From Lentilitoribacter sp. Alg239-R112 (GTDB taxonomy: Bacteria; Pseudomonadota; Alphaproteobacteria; Rhizobiales; Rhizobiaceae): a DNA stretch of 64,000 bases. The DNA lies in contig NZ_LS999833.1 of NCBI RefSeq assembly GCF_900537175.1, positions 744,001-808,000 on the forward strand, written 5' to 3'. How positions within the stretch are numbered: the stretch's first letter is position 1; each line of letters opens with the position of its first letter. The notes beneath the pieces were generated by a model, which had not been told where the DNA came from, ran no database searches, and worked only from the letters and a program-made list of their open reading frames with translations. Below, one piece after another: positions 26,789 to 35,825 of the stretch. A program made the translations under genes and the position numbers.

Positions 26789-26865
26789 ATTTGAACGAAA
26801 ATGAGTTAAACGATACTAGGACACGGAAACAAAACAGGACAAATCCAAAACAACGATCACTGCTA

Positions 26866-27840
26866 GGCGTGTTTCTCTTCTCATTAAACTCGCCTGCCTA
26901 GCACCTGATATCACAGATTCAACCCTTCAAGGTCTTCAGCCACATGGTCTTACATCTGCTAAATTACTCAAATCACCCCTACCCTTTGATTGAGACGAAC
27001 AGCTTGAGATAATTCGCAAACTCTACTAAACTGAGATCTGCATTTGTTCCCAGCCCAAGGTCATAAATATATTTGCATGACCTAAGCATCAGCGATCAAA
27101 TAACGCGATGCAAAATCCCCAAACCTGCACCTCCAAACATTCCTACAGAGACTTTTTATAAACTCGCGCGCCAATACGCCCATTTATCGCGTATTTATAG
27201 CGCAGAGATAAAAACAAACCCATGAATTCATTATGAAATTTTCGGAGAGACAAAAGCTCGACTGAAAAATAAAAATGCGGTGGCTGTGTAACCAGTCTCA
27301 AGCTAACCAGCCTCTAGTCTGTTATTCCTGTTCTACCTGTTTCGGCCAATTCCTAACAAAACAGGGCAATTCTCGCTGTATTTGGTAATTTATTCAGTTT
27401 TATTAAGCGTAATCATCAACTTATACAGAAGGTAAGAGTTTCCGTTAAACGGGAATTCATTGTCGTTAAATGGGTTTCAATTGCTGTTATGTGAGGTTCA
27501 TTGCTGTTTCACGGGAACAGAATGTCATTCGGCGACTTACGATTGCACTTATACGGTTTTGAAATACTGTTAATAGGAACGTTGTTGCCGATCGCCTCAG
27601 ATCTGCCCCTGTTCCATATTGTGCCGCAATATTGGCTCCGAGTTGGCCCCTATAAGTATCTATCGCGTTTGGGTAATTGAAAATTATTTATTCGACTGGA
27701 GTCGATGGCTCCTGCGGAATTAAATCAATTGAATTTGGCCCGAACTTTTGTGAAAATCTAAATTCGGACCTGTTAATTCATTGAGATTAGCGAACGTAGT
27801 CGAGCCATGGGCTTTGCTCAGCAATCATATGATCCACTAG
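26866..27840 (+). repeat. Dispersed repeat copy B (recombinase 3' end plus 21-bp tandem units)
   Basis: This stretch is similar throughout to 47130-48215. It begins with a worn recombinase C-terminus, then a spacer, the gcggtggctgtgta leader at about 27277, and 21-bp tandem units at 27438-27562 (tccgttaaacggg, attgtcgttaaatggg and so on). A shared tail, including atggctcctgcggaatt and catatgatccact, ends near ttagtctg at about 27860. It fills most of the 2.1 kb between the secretion and two-component genes. Confidence 0.82.
26868..27028 (+). pseudogene. Serine recombinase C-terminal remnant
   Basis: The frame from 26868 reads RVSLLIKLACLAPDIT, then LQPHGLTSAKLLKSPLPFD and a TGA. It closely matches the end of the recombinase remnant at 45899-47292 (RVTILIKLACLAPDIT, LTSARLLKAPLPFVW), with TGA standing in place of the Trp codon. 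Only the last 50 or so codons remain. Confidence 0.75.
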
Positions 27841-27955
27841 CTCCACGACACCCTTAGTCTGACGACTCCTCAATGTCTGCTTTTGGACACTAAAGCGATC
27901 TAGAAATCCAAACTAATATGGTCTGTTTTATGCCAGAAGTGGAATTCATGGTCAC

Positions 27956-29287
27956 TTAATTAAGATGCACAACTGCTTTAAAGCCTTGCTCATTATTACA
28001 TGGTGAAACTAATTCTAAATCCCCACCGCACTGGTCGAGAATTGACTTTACAATTGATAAACCAAGACCAGTTCCCTTTGCACTTGTTTCGCCACGCACA
28101 AAGGGCTGGTCTAAGCGTTGTAATATTTCAGTTGAAATGATCGGGCTATCATTTATAACTGAAAACGATATTTCACTCTCTATAGCTACGTAGATAGGTT
28201 TATCTGGGGCGCCATGTTTTCTCGCATTTTCAACAAGATTGCGAATGATAATGGCAAATGCATCTTGTGTGATTTTGGCATATAGCTGAACATCGTCTGG
28301 GTTATGCAAAACAATCTGCCCCATGTGTTTGCTACCCGCAGAGAAGTCATCCAGCAAGAGCTTAAGTATCGGTATGAGTTTCACCCGGCTTTCAGATTTC
28401 GCAAAACCAGTTTCAGTACGTGAAAGTTGGAGTAACTTCTCTGACAAATCAGACAGATGCTTCAAAGACTTTTCAATATCGGCAATACGTTGTTGTCCAT
28501 TACCATTTTCCAACTCCAGAGCTAGGCGTTGAACTTGAGCTAACGCACCTGCCAATGGTGTTCGAAGTTCATGAGCACTACTTGCGGCAAATGCACGTTC
28601 TGCATTGAGTGCTTTGCCGAGCCGTTCAAGTAAACTTGCTACCGCTTCAGAAATTGGCGCAAGTTCATTTGGATATTGTTTACTTGAAAGCGGAGCGAGG
28701 TTTGACCCGTCTCGTTTTGCAATATCGTCTTGTAAAGCCTTGATGGGCATCATTGCTTTTTTGATTGCGTATAGAATACCTATTATCATCATCGGTATTA
28801 GTGCCGCTAAAGGCAATATCAAGGCAAGAACGCTTTCCCATAATGCAACTATACGGTGATCTGTATTCTCTGCAATTACGATGCCAAAACCGGAATCTAA
28901 ATCCGTAATAGCAAAATATCTCACGGCGCTAATATCTGAAAACCCATCCGGCACATTTTGCAATTGAATATCAGGTTGAAAATCATCCGGCAGTGTAACT
29001 TTGTTACCGTTTTCGTCTCTTATATAATAAGTGAAACGACTGTCGAAATTTTCCAAGGACGCTATGCGGTATTCCTCACTGACTTCACCTTCCGCACGCT
29101 CTTCAATATCATGGATCGCCAGCGGGAGAAGACGAATAGCAGCCTGTTCAAGCGATTGATCAAATGCTTCGTTTAATTCATACTGAACAACGAGACCAGC
29201 TATTAGCGTTGCGCTTAGCCAGAATAAAACCACACCAGAAACAAGTCCGATTGTCAGTCTTTTTGTGATGGATGATGTCTTCTTCAC
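27956..29287 (-). CDS. Sensor histidine kinase, QseC/PmrB-like
   Basis: A 443-residue inner-membrane kinase. The N-terminal helix (about 10-32) is followed by a periplasmic domain of about 120 residues, a second helix near 152-175, and a HAMP-like linker. The H-box ASSAHELRTPLAGAL has the phospho-accepting His239. The N-box (NLVENARKHG), G1 and G2 (GTGLGLSIV) complete the ATPase. The ATG overlaps the response-regulator stop by 4 bases. The pair is divergent from DUF2271/PepSY/ApbE genes, so it probably controls that redox locus. Confidence 0.93.
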   Translation of the reverse strand: MKKTSSITKRLTIGLVSGVVLFWLSATLIAGLVVQYELNEAFDQSLEQAAIRLLPLAIHDIEERAEGEVSEEYRIASLENFDSRFTYYIRDENGNKVTLPDDFQPDIQLQNVPDGFSDISAVRYFAITDLDSGFGIVIAENTDHRIVALWESVLALILPLAALIPMMIIGILYAIKKAMMPIKALQDDIAKRDGSNLAPLSSKQYPNELAPISEAVASLLERLGKALNAERAFAASSAHELRTPLAGALAQVQRLALELENGNGQQRIADIEKSLKHLSDLSEKLLQLSRTETGFAKSESRVKLIPILKLLLDDFSAGSKHMGQIVLHNPDDVQLYAKITQDAFAIIIRNLVENARKHGAPDKPIYVAIESEISFSVINDSPIISTEILQRLDQPFVRGETSAKGTGLGLSIVKSILDQCGGDLELVSPCNNEQGFKAVVHLN

Positions 29288-29940
29288 TGCTCAACCTGAT
29301 AACCGATACCGCGTATGGTTTTAATGACATCCTTGCCAATTTTCTTACGTAGTCTGCTGATATAAACCTCAACAGCATTGCTCTCGATTTCGGCACCGAA
29401 TTCATAGAGTGAATCTTCAATGTCCGCCTTGGGAACGATACCACCTCTATTTCGCACAAGGCGCTCAAGCACCGACCATTCGCGAGCAGTCAATATCAGC
29501 TGCTTTCCATCAAGAGAGATAATTTTACGACCAAGGTTAACCGATAAAGAACCAATATCAATCGCTGGCAAAGATTGGTTTGAATAACGGCGGGAAACTG
29601 CCATTAATCGAGCAGACAATTCATGAAGATCATAAGGTTTAACAAGATAATCATCGGCGCCTGAATTAAGACCTTCAATTCTCATTTCAATCTGATCTTG
29701 AGCTGTTGAAATAATAACAGGCACATCATTTTTGTCGCCCCTTACATGATTGAGAATATCAATTCCTTTGCCATCTGGTAGACCAAAATCAAGAAGAATG
29801 AGTTCATAACTGACCGTTTGCAATGCAAGCAGCGTCTCGTCCTTTCGCTTCATCCAGTCAACACTATGCCCGGTTGCCAACATATGGTCGCGAATAGCAC
29901 CACCCAAAACGTGGTCATCTTCAACAAATAGAATACGCAA
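29284..29940 (-). CDS. OmpR-family response regulator, QseB-like
   Basis: A 218-residue regulator. The receiver domain (LFVEDDHVLGG, phospho-acceptor Asp51 in LILLDFGLPDGKG, Lys in VKPYDLHEL) is followed by a winged-helix DNA-binding domain (LTAREWSVLERLVRNRGG, VEVYISRLRKKIG). I place the start at TTG 29940, seven bases behind GGGA; a GTG at 29961 is possible but would place the ribosome site inside the gene. Its operon partner is the kinase at 27956. It is divergent from the DUF2271 gene with 144 bp between. Confidence 0.9.
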   Translation of the reverse strand: MRILFVEDDHVLGGAIRDHMLATGHSVDWMKRKDETLLALQTVSYELILLDFGLPDGKGIDILNHVRGDKNDVPVIISTAQDQIEMRIEGLNSGADDYLVKPYDLHELSARLMAVSRRYSNQSLPAIDIGSLSVNLGRKIISLDGKQLILTAREWSVLERLVRNRGGIVPKADIEDSLYEFGAEIESNAVEVYISRLRKKIGKDVIKTIRGIGYQVEQ

Positions 29941-30084
29941 GTGAATTCCCTTCTTGCCCACATTTGCGACACAAAGCTTACAGGAAGCTGAACGAAATTA
30001 TCTTTAACTGTAAGGGTGCCGTCAGCTTCTCTGATTAGCTCTAGCACAACACCATATCTGAGCAAAATTGAGAAAGGTAACATC

Positions 30085-30558
30085 ATGAGGAAAATTATCA
30101 CAGCTTTGGCGCTTTCAACTGCACTTATGGCACCCAGTCTAGCGTATGCAAAAACAATTTCCGCAACTGTCACAATGAAAGGGTTCCGAGGCCCGCCTGC
30201 CTATGTTGCAGTTTATCTGACAAAACCTAATGGACAGTTCCACTCAACTCTTTCCATAAAAGGAAGTAAAAACAAATATAGAAAACATCTCCGGGGCTGG
30301 ATACGGGGTTCATCGCGCTCGAAACAGAAATTGGATGGTTTATCTGGTGCGAGCGTTGGATCAGGTCGCACATTTACCGTGAGCGCCAACGTGAAAGACG
30401 CTTTGCTTAGTGCAGGTTATCAAGTTCATGTTGATACAGCTGTTGAAGACCGCGGCGAGTTTAAAAGCGACGCTGCTGTTGTGATGAACTCGACGCAATC
30501 AAGTGCAGTTGCAAACGGCAAAGGCTTCGTTAAATCCGTTAAAGTTCAATGGAACTAG
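30085..30558 (+). CDS. DUF2271 periplasmic protein with a flavinylation-like motif
   Basis: A 157-residue exported protein with signal peptide MRKIITALALSTALMAPS...YA (cleavage near residue 22). The mature part matches DUF2271 (YVAVYLTKPNGQFHSTL, GYQVHVDTAVEDRGEF). Residues 84-90 read DGLSGAS, close to the D-x-x-[ST]-G-A-[TS] sequence on which ApbE attaches FMN. It is followed at once by a PepSY-flavoprotein and ApbE. It may carry covalent flavin and take electrons from the membrane reductase. The motif reading is mine and is untested; a Ser in place of Thr at the acceptor is less usual. Confidence 0.82.
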   Translation: MRKIITALALSTALMAPSLAYAKTISATVTMKGFRGPPAYVAVYLTKPNGQFHSTLSIKGSKNKYRKHLRGWIRGSSRSKQKLDGLSGASVGSGRTFTVSANVKDALLSAGYQVHVDTAVEDRGEFKSDAAVVMNSTQSSAVANGKGFVKSVKVQWN

Positions 30559-30571
30559 AGAGGGTATAAAC

Positions 30572-32770
30572 ATGCGTTCTGTTCATTCATTATCTGGATT
30601 AATCATTGGGTTATTAGTCAGTGTCGTTGCGTTTACGGGTGCATACCTTTCGGTCGAGCCCATGCTTGAACGTATTCCTGTTGCCACGTCACATGGTATA
30701 AGCGTTGCTGAAATAACGCATATGGCAAATCAAAAAGTAACCGGTATTGAAAGAATAGAACGCAAAGCGAGCGGTGCAGTTCTCATACACGGGCTTTCTC
30801 AAAATGAAGTCTCAACATCTGTTTTGAACACAAAGACGGGTGAAGTCACGCCTCAGACACCGAGGTCAGTAACTATGAGCTTCATGAACGAACTGCATCG
30901 ATCGATATTTTTAGGTGATTTTGGGCGAATTATTGCAGGCATTAGCGCGATTTGCCTCTTGTTCATCTCTTATTCTGGCTTAGTGATGCTGGCAAAACGC
31001 ATGGGTGGTTGGACAAAGATCTTCTCATCTGCGCGCGGGACCAAATCACAACGCCTTCATATTGATATTGCCCGTGTCACAATGGCAGGTTTCACATTAT
31101 CTGCAATAACGGGCCTATATATGTCTATGGTGACATTTGCTGTCCTACCCGACGCAAGCACTGAAACTCTACCATTTCCAGAAGAGGTTGCCATTGGGTC
31201 GCCGATCTCGCCAGCAGATATGAGTGCGCTATTAAGCGTACCATTATCAAACTTGCGCGAACTTACATTTCCGTATCCCGACGACCCTACAGATGTATTT
31301 ACAATCAAAACCGCTTCTGGCGCGGGCTTTATAGATCAAGTTACAGGCGAGATAATTGCTTTTTCTGAAAATGGAAGAGCACAGAAAACCTATGAGAAAA
31401 TATATATGCTGCACACGGGGCAAGGTGGAGGGTTAACATCGGCTCTGTTTGCAATCATTCTAGGTCTATCTGCACTTGCAATTCCGGTGCTTTCATTCAC
31501 AGGAATTATCATATGGCTAAAACGACGTCGTAGTGGAGGGCGCATCGAACAAAATTCTGATTTAGAAACAGCGGACACAATTATTCTCGTTGGAAGCGAA
31601 GGTAATGCCACATGGGGGTTTGCATCAACATTGCATAAAGCGCTTACCGAGCAAGGCAAAAAAGTAAGAACCGAAGCGATGAACAGCATTTCACAAGATC
31701 ATCTTGATGTGGCGCATGTTTTCATCCTCACTTCAACATATGGTGATGGTATAGCTCCGAGCTCAGCAGATCAGTTTGAGGCAAAGCTGCGCGCACTGGA
31801 ACTCAATCCCCTGACAAAATTTAATGTCTTAGGCTTTGGCGACAAACAGTTCACTGATTTCTGCGCCTTTGCAAATAAAGTTGAAATTTTGCTTCGCAAA
31901 AAACAGGCAAATTTTCTTGATCCACTTTCCAAGATAAATCAACAATCATCGCAGAGCTTCAAGGATTGGGGCAAAACTATTGGCCAAAAAATGGGTGTTA
32001 ATCTGGACTTGGAGCACGTTCCGCGAAACATCAAAACACAGCAGATCGCACTTTCGAAAATTGTAGCACGCTCACAGGAAAACGATGCACCCACAGCTAT
32101 CTTGCGCTTTGCTTTAAGGCAAGAACTTCTAAGCTCGAAAATGAAAACCTTTGAAGCTGGAGATCTTATAGGTGTAATTCCGCCTATTAGTTCAGTGCCA
32201 CGCTATTACTCGATCGCGTCTAGTTCAGATGATGGATTTATCGAGATTTGCGTTAAACTGCACAAATGTGGTCTCTGCTCAAACTATCTTCTCAATTTAG
32301 AAGAAGGCGAGTTAATTAACTTCTTCCTTAAAGAAAACCTGCGATTTAAACCGGATCAAACAGATGCTCCTATCGTTATGATTGGCGCTGGAACGGGAAT
32401 TGCACCACTTGCCGGAATTGCAAGACAAAATACTGAGCAGCGACCGACTTATCTGTTCTGGGGTGGGCGTAACCCACACACTGATTTCATATATAAAGAC
32501 ACTCTGGTTGACCTCATGAACCGAAATAGATTGAGTAAAATCTTTCTGGCTTTCTCAAGATTTGCAAATCGTCTTTACGTCCAAGATCGCTTGAAGCTTG
32601 AAGCTGAATTACTGAAATCTCTTGTTGCTCAAGGGGCCCAAATCATGGTGTGCGGCGGCCCAGAAATGGCTAACTCTGTACGCGAGACGATCAACTCCAT
32701 TCTCGTTCCACAAGGCGAAACTATCACCTCACTTCAACTCCAAAATCGGTATCTCGAAGATGTTTACTAA
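30572..32770 (+). CDS. PepSY-domain membrane flavodoxin/NAD(P)H reductase
   Basis: A 732-residue multi-domain electron-transfer protein. PepSY-type membrane domains span about 1-325 (helices near 8-26, 120-140, 170-190 and 285-310, with the HRSIFLGDFGRIIAG segment). Next come a flavodoxin-like FMN domain (about 335-480, IILVGSEGNATWGFASTL) and a ferredoxin-NADP reductase-like FAD/NADP module (about 510-732, RYYSIASSSDDG, MIGAGTGIAPLAGIAR, MVCGGPEMA). It probably moves electrons from cytosolic NAD(P)H across the inner membrane to a periplasmic flavin carrier. ATG 30572 follows GAGAGGG. Confidence 0.92.
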   Translation: MRSVHSLSGLIIGLLVSVVAFTGAYLSVEPMLERIPVATSHGISVAEITHMANQKVTGIERIERKASGAVLIHGLSQNEVSTSVLNTKTGEVTPQTPRSVTMSFMNELHRSIFLGDFGRIIAGISAICLLFISYSGLVMLAKRMGGWTKIFSSARGTKSQRLHIDIARVTMAGFTLSAITGLYMSMVTFAVLPDASTETLPFPEEVAIGSPISPADMSALLSVPLSNLRELTFPYPDDPTDVFTIKTASGAGFIDQVTGEIIAFSENGRAQKTYEKIYMLHTGQGGGLTSALFAIILGLSALAIPVLSFTGIIIWLKRRRSGGRIEQNSDLETADTIILVGSEGNATWGFASTLHKALTEQGKKVRTEAMNSISQDHLDVAHVFILTSTYGDGIAPSSADQFEAKLRALELNPLTKFNVLGFGDKQFTDFCAFANKVEILLRKKQANFLDPLSKINQQSSQSFKDWGKTIGQKMGVNLDLEHVPRNIKTQQIALSKIVARSQENDAPTAILRFALRQELLSSKMKTFEAGDLIGVIPPISSVPRYYSIASSSDDGFIEICVKLHKCGLCSNYLLNLEEGELINFFLKENLRFKPDQTDAPIVMIGAGTGIAPLAGIARQNTEQRPTYLFWGGRNPHTDFIYKDTLVDLMNRNRLSKIFLAFSRFANRLYVQDRLKLEAELLKSLVAQGAQIMVCGGPEMANSVRETINSILVPQGETITSLQLQNRYLEDVY

Positions 32771-32792
32771 TCACAATATCAACCATACGGAA

Positions 32793-33755
32793 ATGATGAA
32801 CATGAGTAAAACCATGCAAAGGTTTGAGGTCGACGGATCAACAATGGGAACACGTTTTTCCGCGATATTTGTTGCACCTGAAAACACCGATGTAGAAAAG
32901 ATTATAAGTGCACTTCAATATGCTGTTGACCGCGTCGACAATCAAATGTCTACATGGAAGCCTAACTCAGATTTGATGCGAGTTAATCGCACGCCTATAA
33001 ATACTTGGGTCGATATTCCACGGGAGCTTGCAGTAGTTCTAAACGAGGCACTTTATATCGGAAAACTGACCAAGGGTGCATTTAATATTGGCGTTGGAAA
33101 ACTCGTTGATGACTGGGGCTTTGGGCCTAATCAAAAGGTAAATAGCGACCTCGTAAAGAACATTTTCGAGATATTGCCAGCGCACGAAATTCTAGAACTT
33201 GACTTGGATCAGTTCAAACTACGGAAACATGCACCAATTGATATAGACCTCTGCGGCATTGCTAAGGGTTTCGGTGTTGATGAAATGGCGCGAGTGCTAC
33301 TTGAGTTTAATATCGAAAACTTCCTCGTATCTATTGATGGGGAACTAAAAGCAAGCGGCTTAACTCTTAATAACGAACCATGGTCAATTGGGATTGAGAA
33401 ACCAGATTATAATCTGCGCGACACAGCACTTACGATAGAAGTAACGAACATAGCGCTCGCAACCTCGGGCAATTACCGGCATTTCAAACATGTAGGTGAA
33501 ACCACTATCTCGCACAGCATAGATACAAAAAAAGGTAGGCCGGTACAAAACAATATAGCATCGGTTACCGTTGCGCTCGACCACGGCATCTCAGCAGACG
33601 CATGGGCGACAGCATTTCTTGTCATAGGTAGGGAAAAAGCTATCAAACTAGCCAATGAATTGCAGATTGACATTCTTATTTCTGAGAAAACAGATAATGT
33701 GATATCTTCATTTGCAACAGGTAAATTTCAAAGTCTAATTGATAATGTATCATGA
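32793..33755 (+). CDS. apbE: FAD:protein FMN transferase
   Basis: ApbE covalently attaches FMN from FAD to Thr/Ser of target proteins. The 320-residue protein shows the family motifs: FEVDGSTMGTRFS near the start, ALYIGKLTKGAFNIGVGKLVDDWGF, IDIDLCGIAKGFGVDEMA, SIDGELKASG, TSGNYRHF and a late HSIDTKKGRPV with metal-binding Asp. There is no signal peptide or lipobox, which is unusual because many ApbE proteins are exported; upstream starts at 32760 and below do not add one. It is the third gene after the DUF2271 candidate target. Confidence 0.9.
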   Translation: MMNMSKTMQRFEVDGSTMGTRFSAIFVAPENTDVEKIISALQYAVDRVDNQMSTWKPNSDLMRVNRTPINTWVDIPRELAVVLNEALYIGKLTKGAFNIGVGKLVDDWGFGPNQKVNSDLVKNIFEILPAHEILELDLDQFKLRKHAPIDIDLCGIAKGFGVDEMARVLLEFNIENFLVSIDGELKASGLTLNNEPWSIGIEKPDYNLRDTALTIEVTNIALATSGNYRHFKHVGETTISHSIDTKKGRPVQNNIASVTVALDHGISADAWATAFLVIGREKAIKLANELQIDILISEKTDNVISSFATGKFQSLIDNVS

Positions 33756-33902
33756 CGAATTCATTTTCTTGTAAACTTCCGCACTGGGTCAGCTTTTGAT
33801 CACCCCGATTTGATTACTTATGTCTGCTATTCCTTTCATAAACCTGAAAACGGCCATTTGATTCCATCATTATATTTCCTTCATTTAAAACCAGGAGGAA
33901 AA

Positions 33903-34529
33903 ATGATGGAAAATATCCAAATGAACCTAAATCTGTCTCGGCATATTCCATGGAATAGAGGAAAACTACTTGGCCAGAAGCCACCACTTCAACCAAAGCA
34001 TATTTGGTCTATACGGACACAATTACAGCTTACTGGAAAAGTTCGGGATCTTGCCCTATTTAATCTCGCGATAGATAGCAAGCTTCGAGGTTGTGATGTG
34101 GTATCGATACTGGTCGAAGATGTAGCACCGCATGGATATGCAATTGATCGGGCGGCTGTTCGGCAGCAAAAAACAGGGCGACCTGTCAAATTTGAAATAA
34201 CCGAACAAACAAGAACTGCACTTGATGTCTATATTTCCAAATTTAGCCTCAAAGAAGAACGATATCTCTTCAAAGGAAGACACGATCACCTAACAACAAG
34301 GCAATATGCTCGCCTCGTTGGCGATTGGGTGGAATTGGTTGGTTTGGATCGGAAAAGATTTGGTACCCATTCACTCAGAAGGACCAAAGCCGCGTTGATT
34401 TACAAAAAGACAGGAAACCTGAGAGCAGTCCAGCTTTTACTGGGACACACCAAAATCGAGAGTACCGTCAGGTATCTTGGTGTTGAGGTCGATGATGCAC
34501 TGGAAATAGCAGAAAAGATTGAAGTCTGA
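33903..34529 (+). CDS. Solitary short tyrosine recombinase
   Basis: A 208-residue integrase-fold protein. Catalytic residues can be placed: Arg in SKLRGCDVV, Lys in RQQKTGRPV, the H-x-x-R in THSLRR, His in LLLGHTKIE and the nucleophile Tyr in VRYLG. It lacks a full SAM-like core-binding domain, as do the short stand-alone integrases common on alphaproteobacterial replicons. The ATG at 33903 follows AGGAGG. No element boundary is visible around it. It separates the flavin locus from the tricarboxylate locus. Confidence 0.85.
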   Translation: MMENIQMNLNLSRHIPWNRGKLLGQKPPLQPKHIWSIRTQLQLTGKVRDLALFNLAIDSKLRGCDVVSILVEDVAPHGYAIDRAAVRQQKTGRPVKFEITEQTRTALDVYISKFSLKEERYLFKGRHDHLTTRQYARLVGDWVELVGLDRKRFGTHSLRRTKAALIYKKTGNLRAVQLLLGHTKIESTVRYLGVEVDDALEIAEKIEV

Positions 34530-34534
34530 ACACA

Positions 34535-34560
34535 GAGGTGGAGCGGAAACGTTTCACCTC
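34535..34560 (+). terminator. Possible terminator after the recombinase
   Basis: gaggtg and cacctc form a 6-bp stem with a 14-base interior that can extend by an imperfect pair. T-rich sequence follows only after a few bases. Confidence 0.35.
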
Positions 34561-34604
34561 AACTGGTTTTCAATAAGATGTGCCAATTACAGACGTAATT
34601 AAGT

Positions 34605-35495
34605 TTATTCGAAAGTTTTTCTGGCGCTGGTAATAAAAGAGCGAACGGAAACAGAGTTTTCATTCTTGCGGCATGCAAGCAATATTGAAGCAGTCAATGG
34701 CGGATCAATGTCAATCGGGCGATAGCGAATATCTTCTGAATGTGCACTACAAAGTGATGCAGGAACGAAGCTTATTCCCATGCCGGTCGCAACTAGATTG
34801 AGCGCGGCGCCTACACGCGGGGCTTCCTGGATAATATTGGGTGAGGAATCGCTTTTATTAAGTGCTGAAATAACACTATCGTAAATCCCGGGACCTGCAG
34901 AACGTCGATAAAGGATCAGCGGGTGTTCGCCAAGTTGCGTTGCAGAAATTGTATCAAATACTAACAGTGGATGGCCAACAGGCATTGCTAACATGATTTC
35001 TTCGTCGGCTAGTTTATAAGTTTTAATATTATCGATATGGGAGATATTGGTTCTAATAAAAGCCGCGTCGAGTTTTTGTTCTGCAATATCGTGGACAAGT
35101 TCAGCAGACCCATCCTCCACAAGGTTCAACTCAATCCCGTTATTGTTTTCTCGGAAGTTCTGGATTGATAATTTGGTTGATGGGTGAAAGATCACAGAGC
35201 TGGTAAATCCGATTGTGACCGAACCCTGCTCGCCACGCTCGATGCGTTGTGTTTTAGAAACTGCGCGATCCAAATCATCAAGTAGCCTTTTTGTGTCTGA
35301 GTAAAAAGACTTGCCAGCTTCTGTCAAATCCACACCGCGTGGCAATCGACGAAAAAGTTGAACCCCAAGCTCTTGTTCGAGCGCCTTAATTTGCAAACTA
35401 AGAGGCGGTTGCTGCATATTGAGCTTTTCCGCAGCCCGGGTGATATGCTCTTCCTCAGCGACGGTTTTGAAATATCTTAGATGACGAAGTTCCAT
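34605..35495 (-). CDS. LysR-family transcriptional regulator
   Basis: A 296-residue LysR protein with N-terminal winged helix (MELRHLRYFKTVAEEEHITRA, AAEKLNMQQPPLSLQIKALE) and a two-lobed effector domain from about residue 90 (GSVTIGFTSSVIFHP...). It resembles BenM/CatR-like regulators in its N-terminus. It is divergent from the small-protein/dehydrogenase/TcuA operon, so a tricarboxylate or an intermediate is the probable inducer. A candidate operator lies at 35511-35536. Confidence 0.9.
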   Translation of the reverse strand: MELRHLRYFKTVAEEEHITRAAEKLNMQQPPLSLQIKALEQELGVQLFRRLPRGVDLTEAGKSFYSDTKRLLDDLDRAVSKTQRIERGEQGSVTIGFTSSVIFHPSTKLSIQNFRENNNGIELNLVEDGSAELVHDIAEQKLDAAFIRTNISHIDNIKTYKLADEEIMLAMPVGHPLLVFDTISATQLGEHPLILYRRSAGPGIYDSVISALNKSDSSPNIIQEAPRVGAALNLVATGMGISFVPASLCSAHSEDIRYRPIDIDPPLTASILLACRKNENSVSVRSFITSARKTFE

Positions 35496-35510
35496 AAAGC
35501 ATATCCAAAA

Positions 35511-35536
35511 TATATGAATTTTACGTATTTCATATA
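35511..35536. promoter_or_regulatory. LysR-type inverted repeat in divergent promoter
   Basis: tatatgaa and ttcatata are perfect 8-bp inverted arms around 10 bp, 16 bp upstream of the LysR start and 60 bp upstream of the small gene. The arms contain a T-N11-A arrangement as expected of a LysR recognition box. Confidence 0.6.
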
Positions 35537-35597
35537 ATATCTATAATGAAAAATTTGTCTATGATCTGCCTTATAATCCTATCAAAAGGAGCTGAAT

Positions 35598-35819
35598 ATG
35601 CAGAGCAATACAACAACACCTGAAGAGTGTCTTGAACTTGCCAAGGCCGAGCTGAATGTGGCGCGAAAGATCTTGGCAAAAGAAATTAGTTCGTATCCAA
35701 CGCCGATCGCTGTTTGTGATTGCCAGTTCAACTACCTTTTGGGGCAACGTCAGAAAATCGCATCGGCTCTTGCAGTTCTCGATGCTGAAACAACGGAACT
35801 CATTCAAAAAGGTCACTGA
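35598..35819 (+). CDS. Small conserved-context protein of unknown function
   Basis: A 73-residue soluble, mostly helical protein with two cysteines close together (VCDCQFNY). It starts at ATG 35598 behind AAAGGAG. It is the first gene of the operon with the D-2-hydroxyacid dehydrogenase (6 bp before its start) and the TcuA-like enzyme. I do not recognise a family. The CDC pair in an otherwise polar helical protein could bind a metal or form a disulfide, but nothing more can be claimed. Confidence 0.72.
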   Translation: MQSNTTTPEECLELAKAELNVARKILAKEISSYPTPIAVCDCQFNYLLGQRQKIASALAVLDAETTELIQKGH

Positions 35820-35825
35820 GACATA

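Noticed and set aside
33756..34604. Integrated element bounded by attachment sites around the tyrosine recombinase
   Set aside because: No tRNA gene or direct repeat was found on either side, and the flanking genes look like intact unrelated operons.
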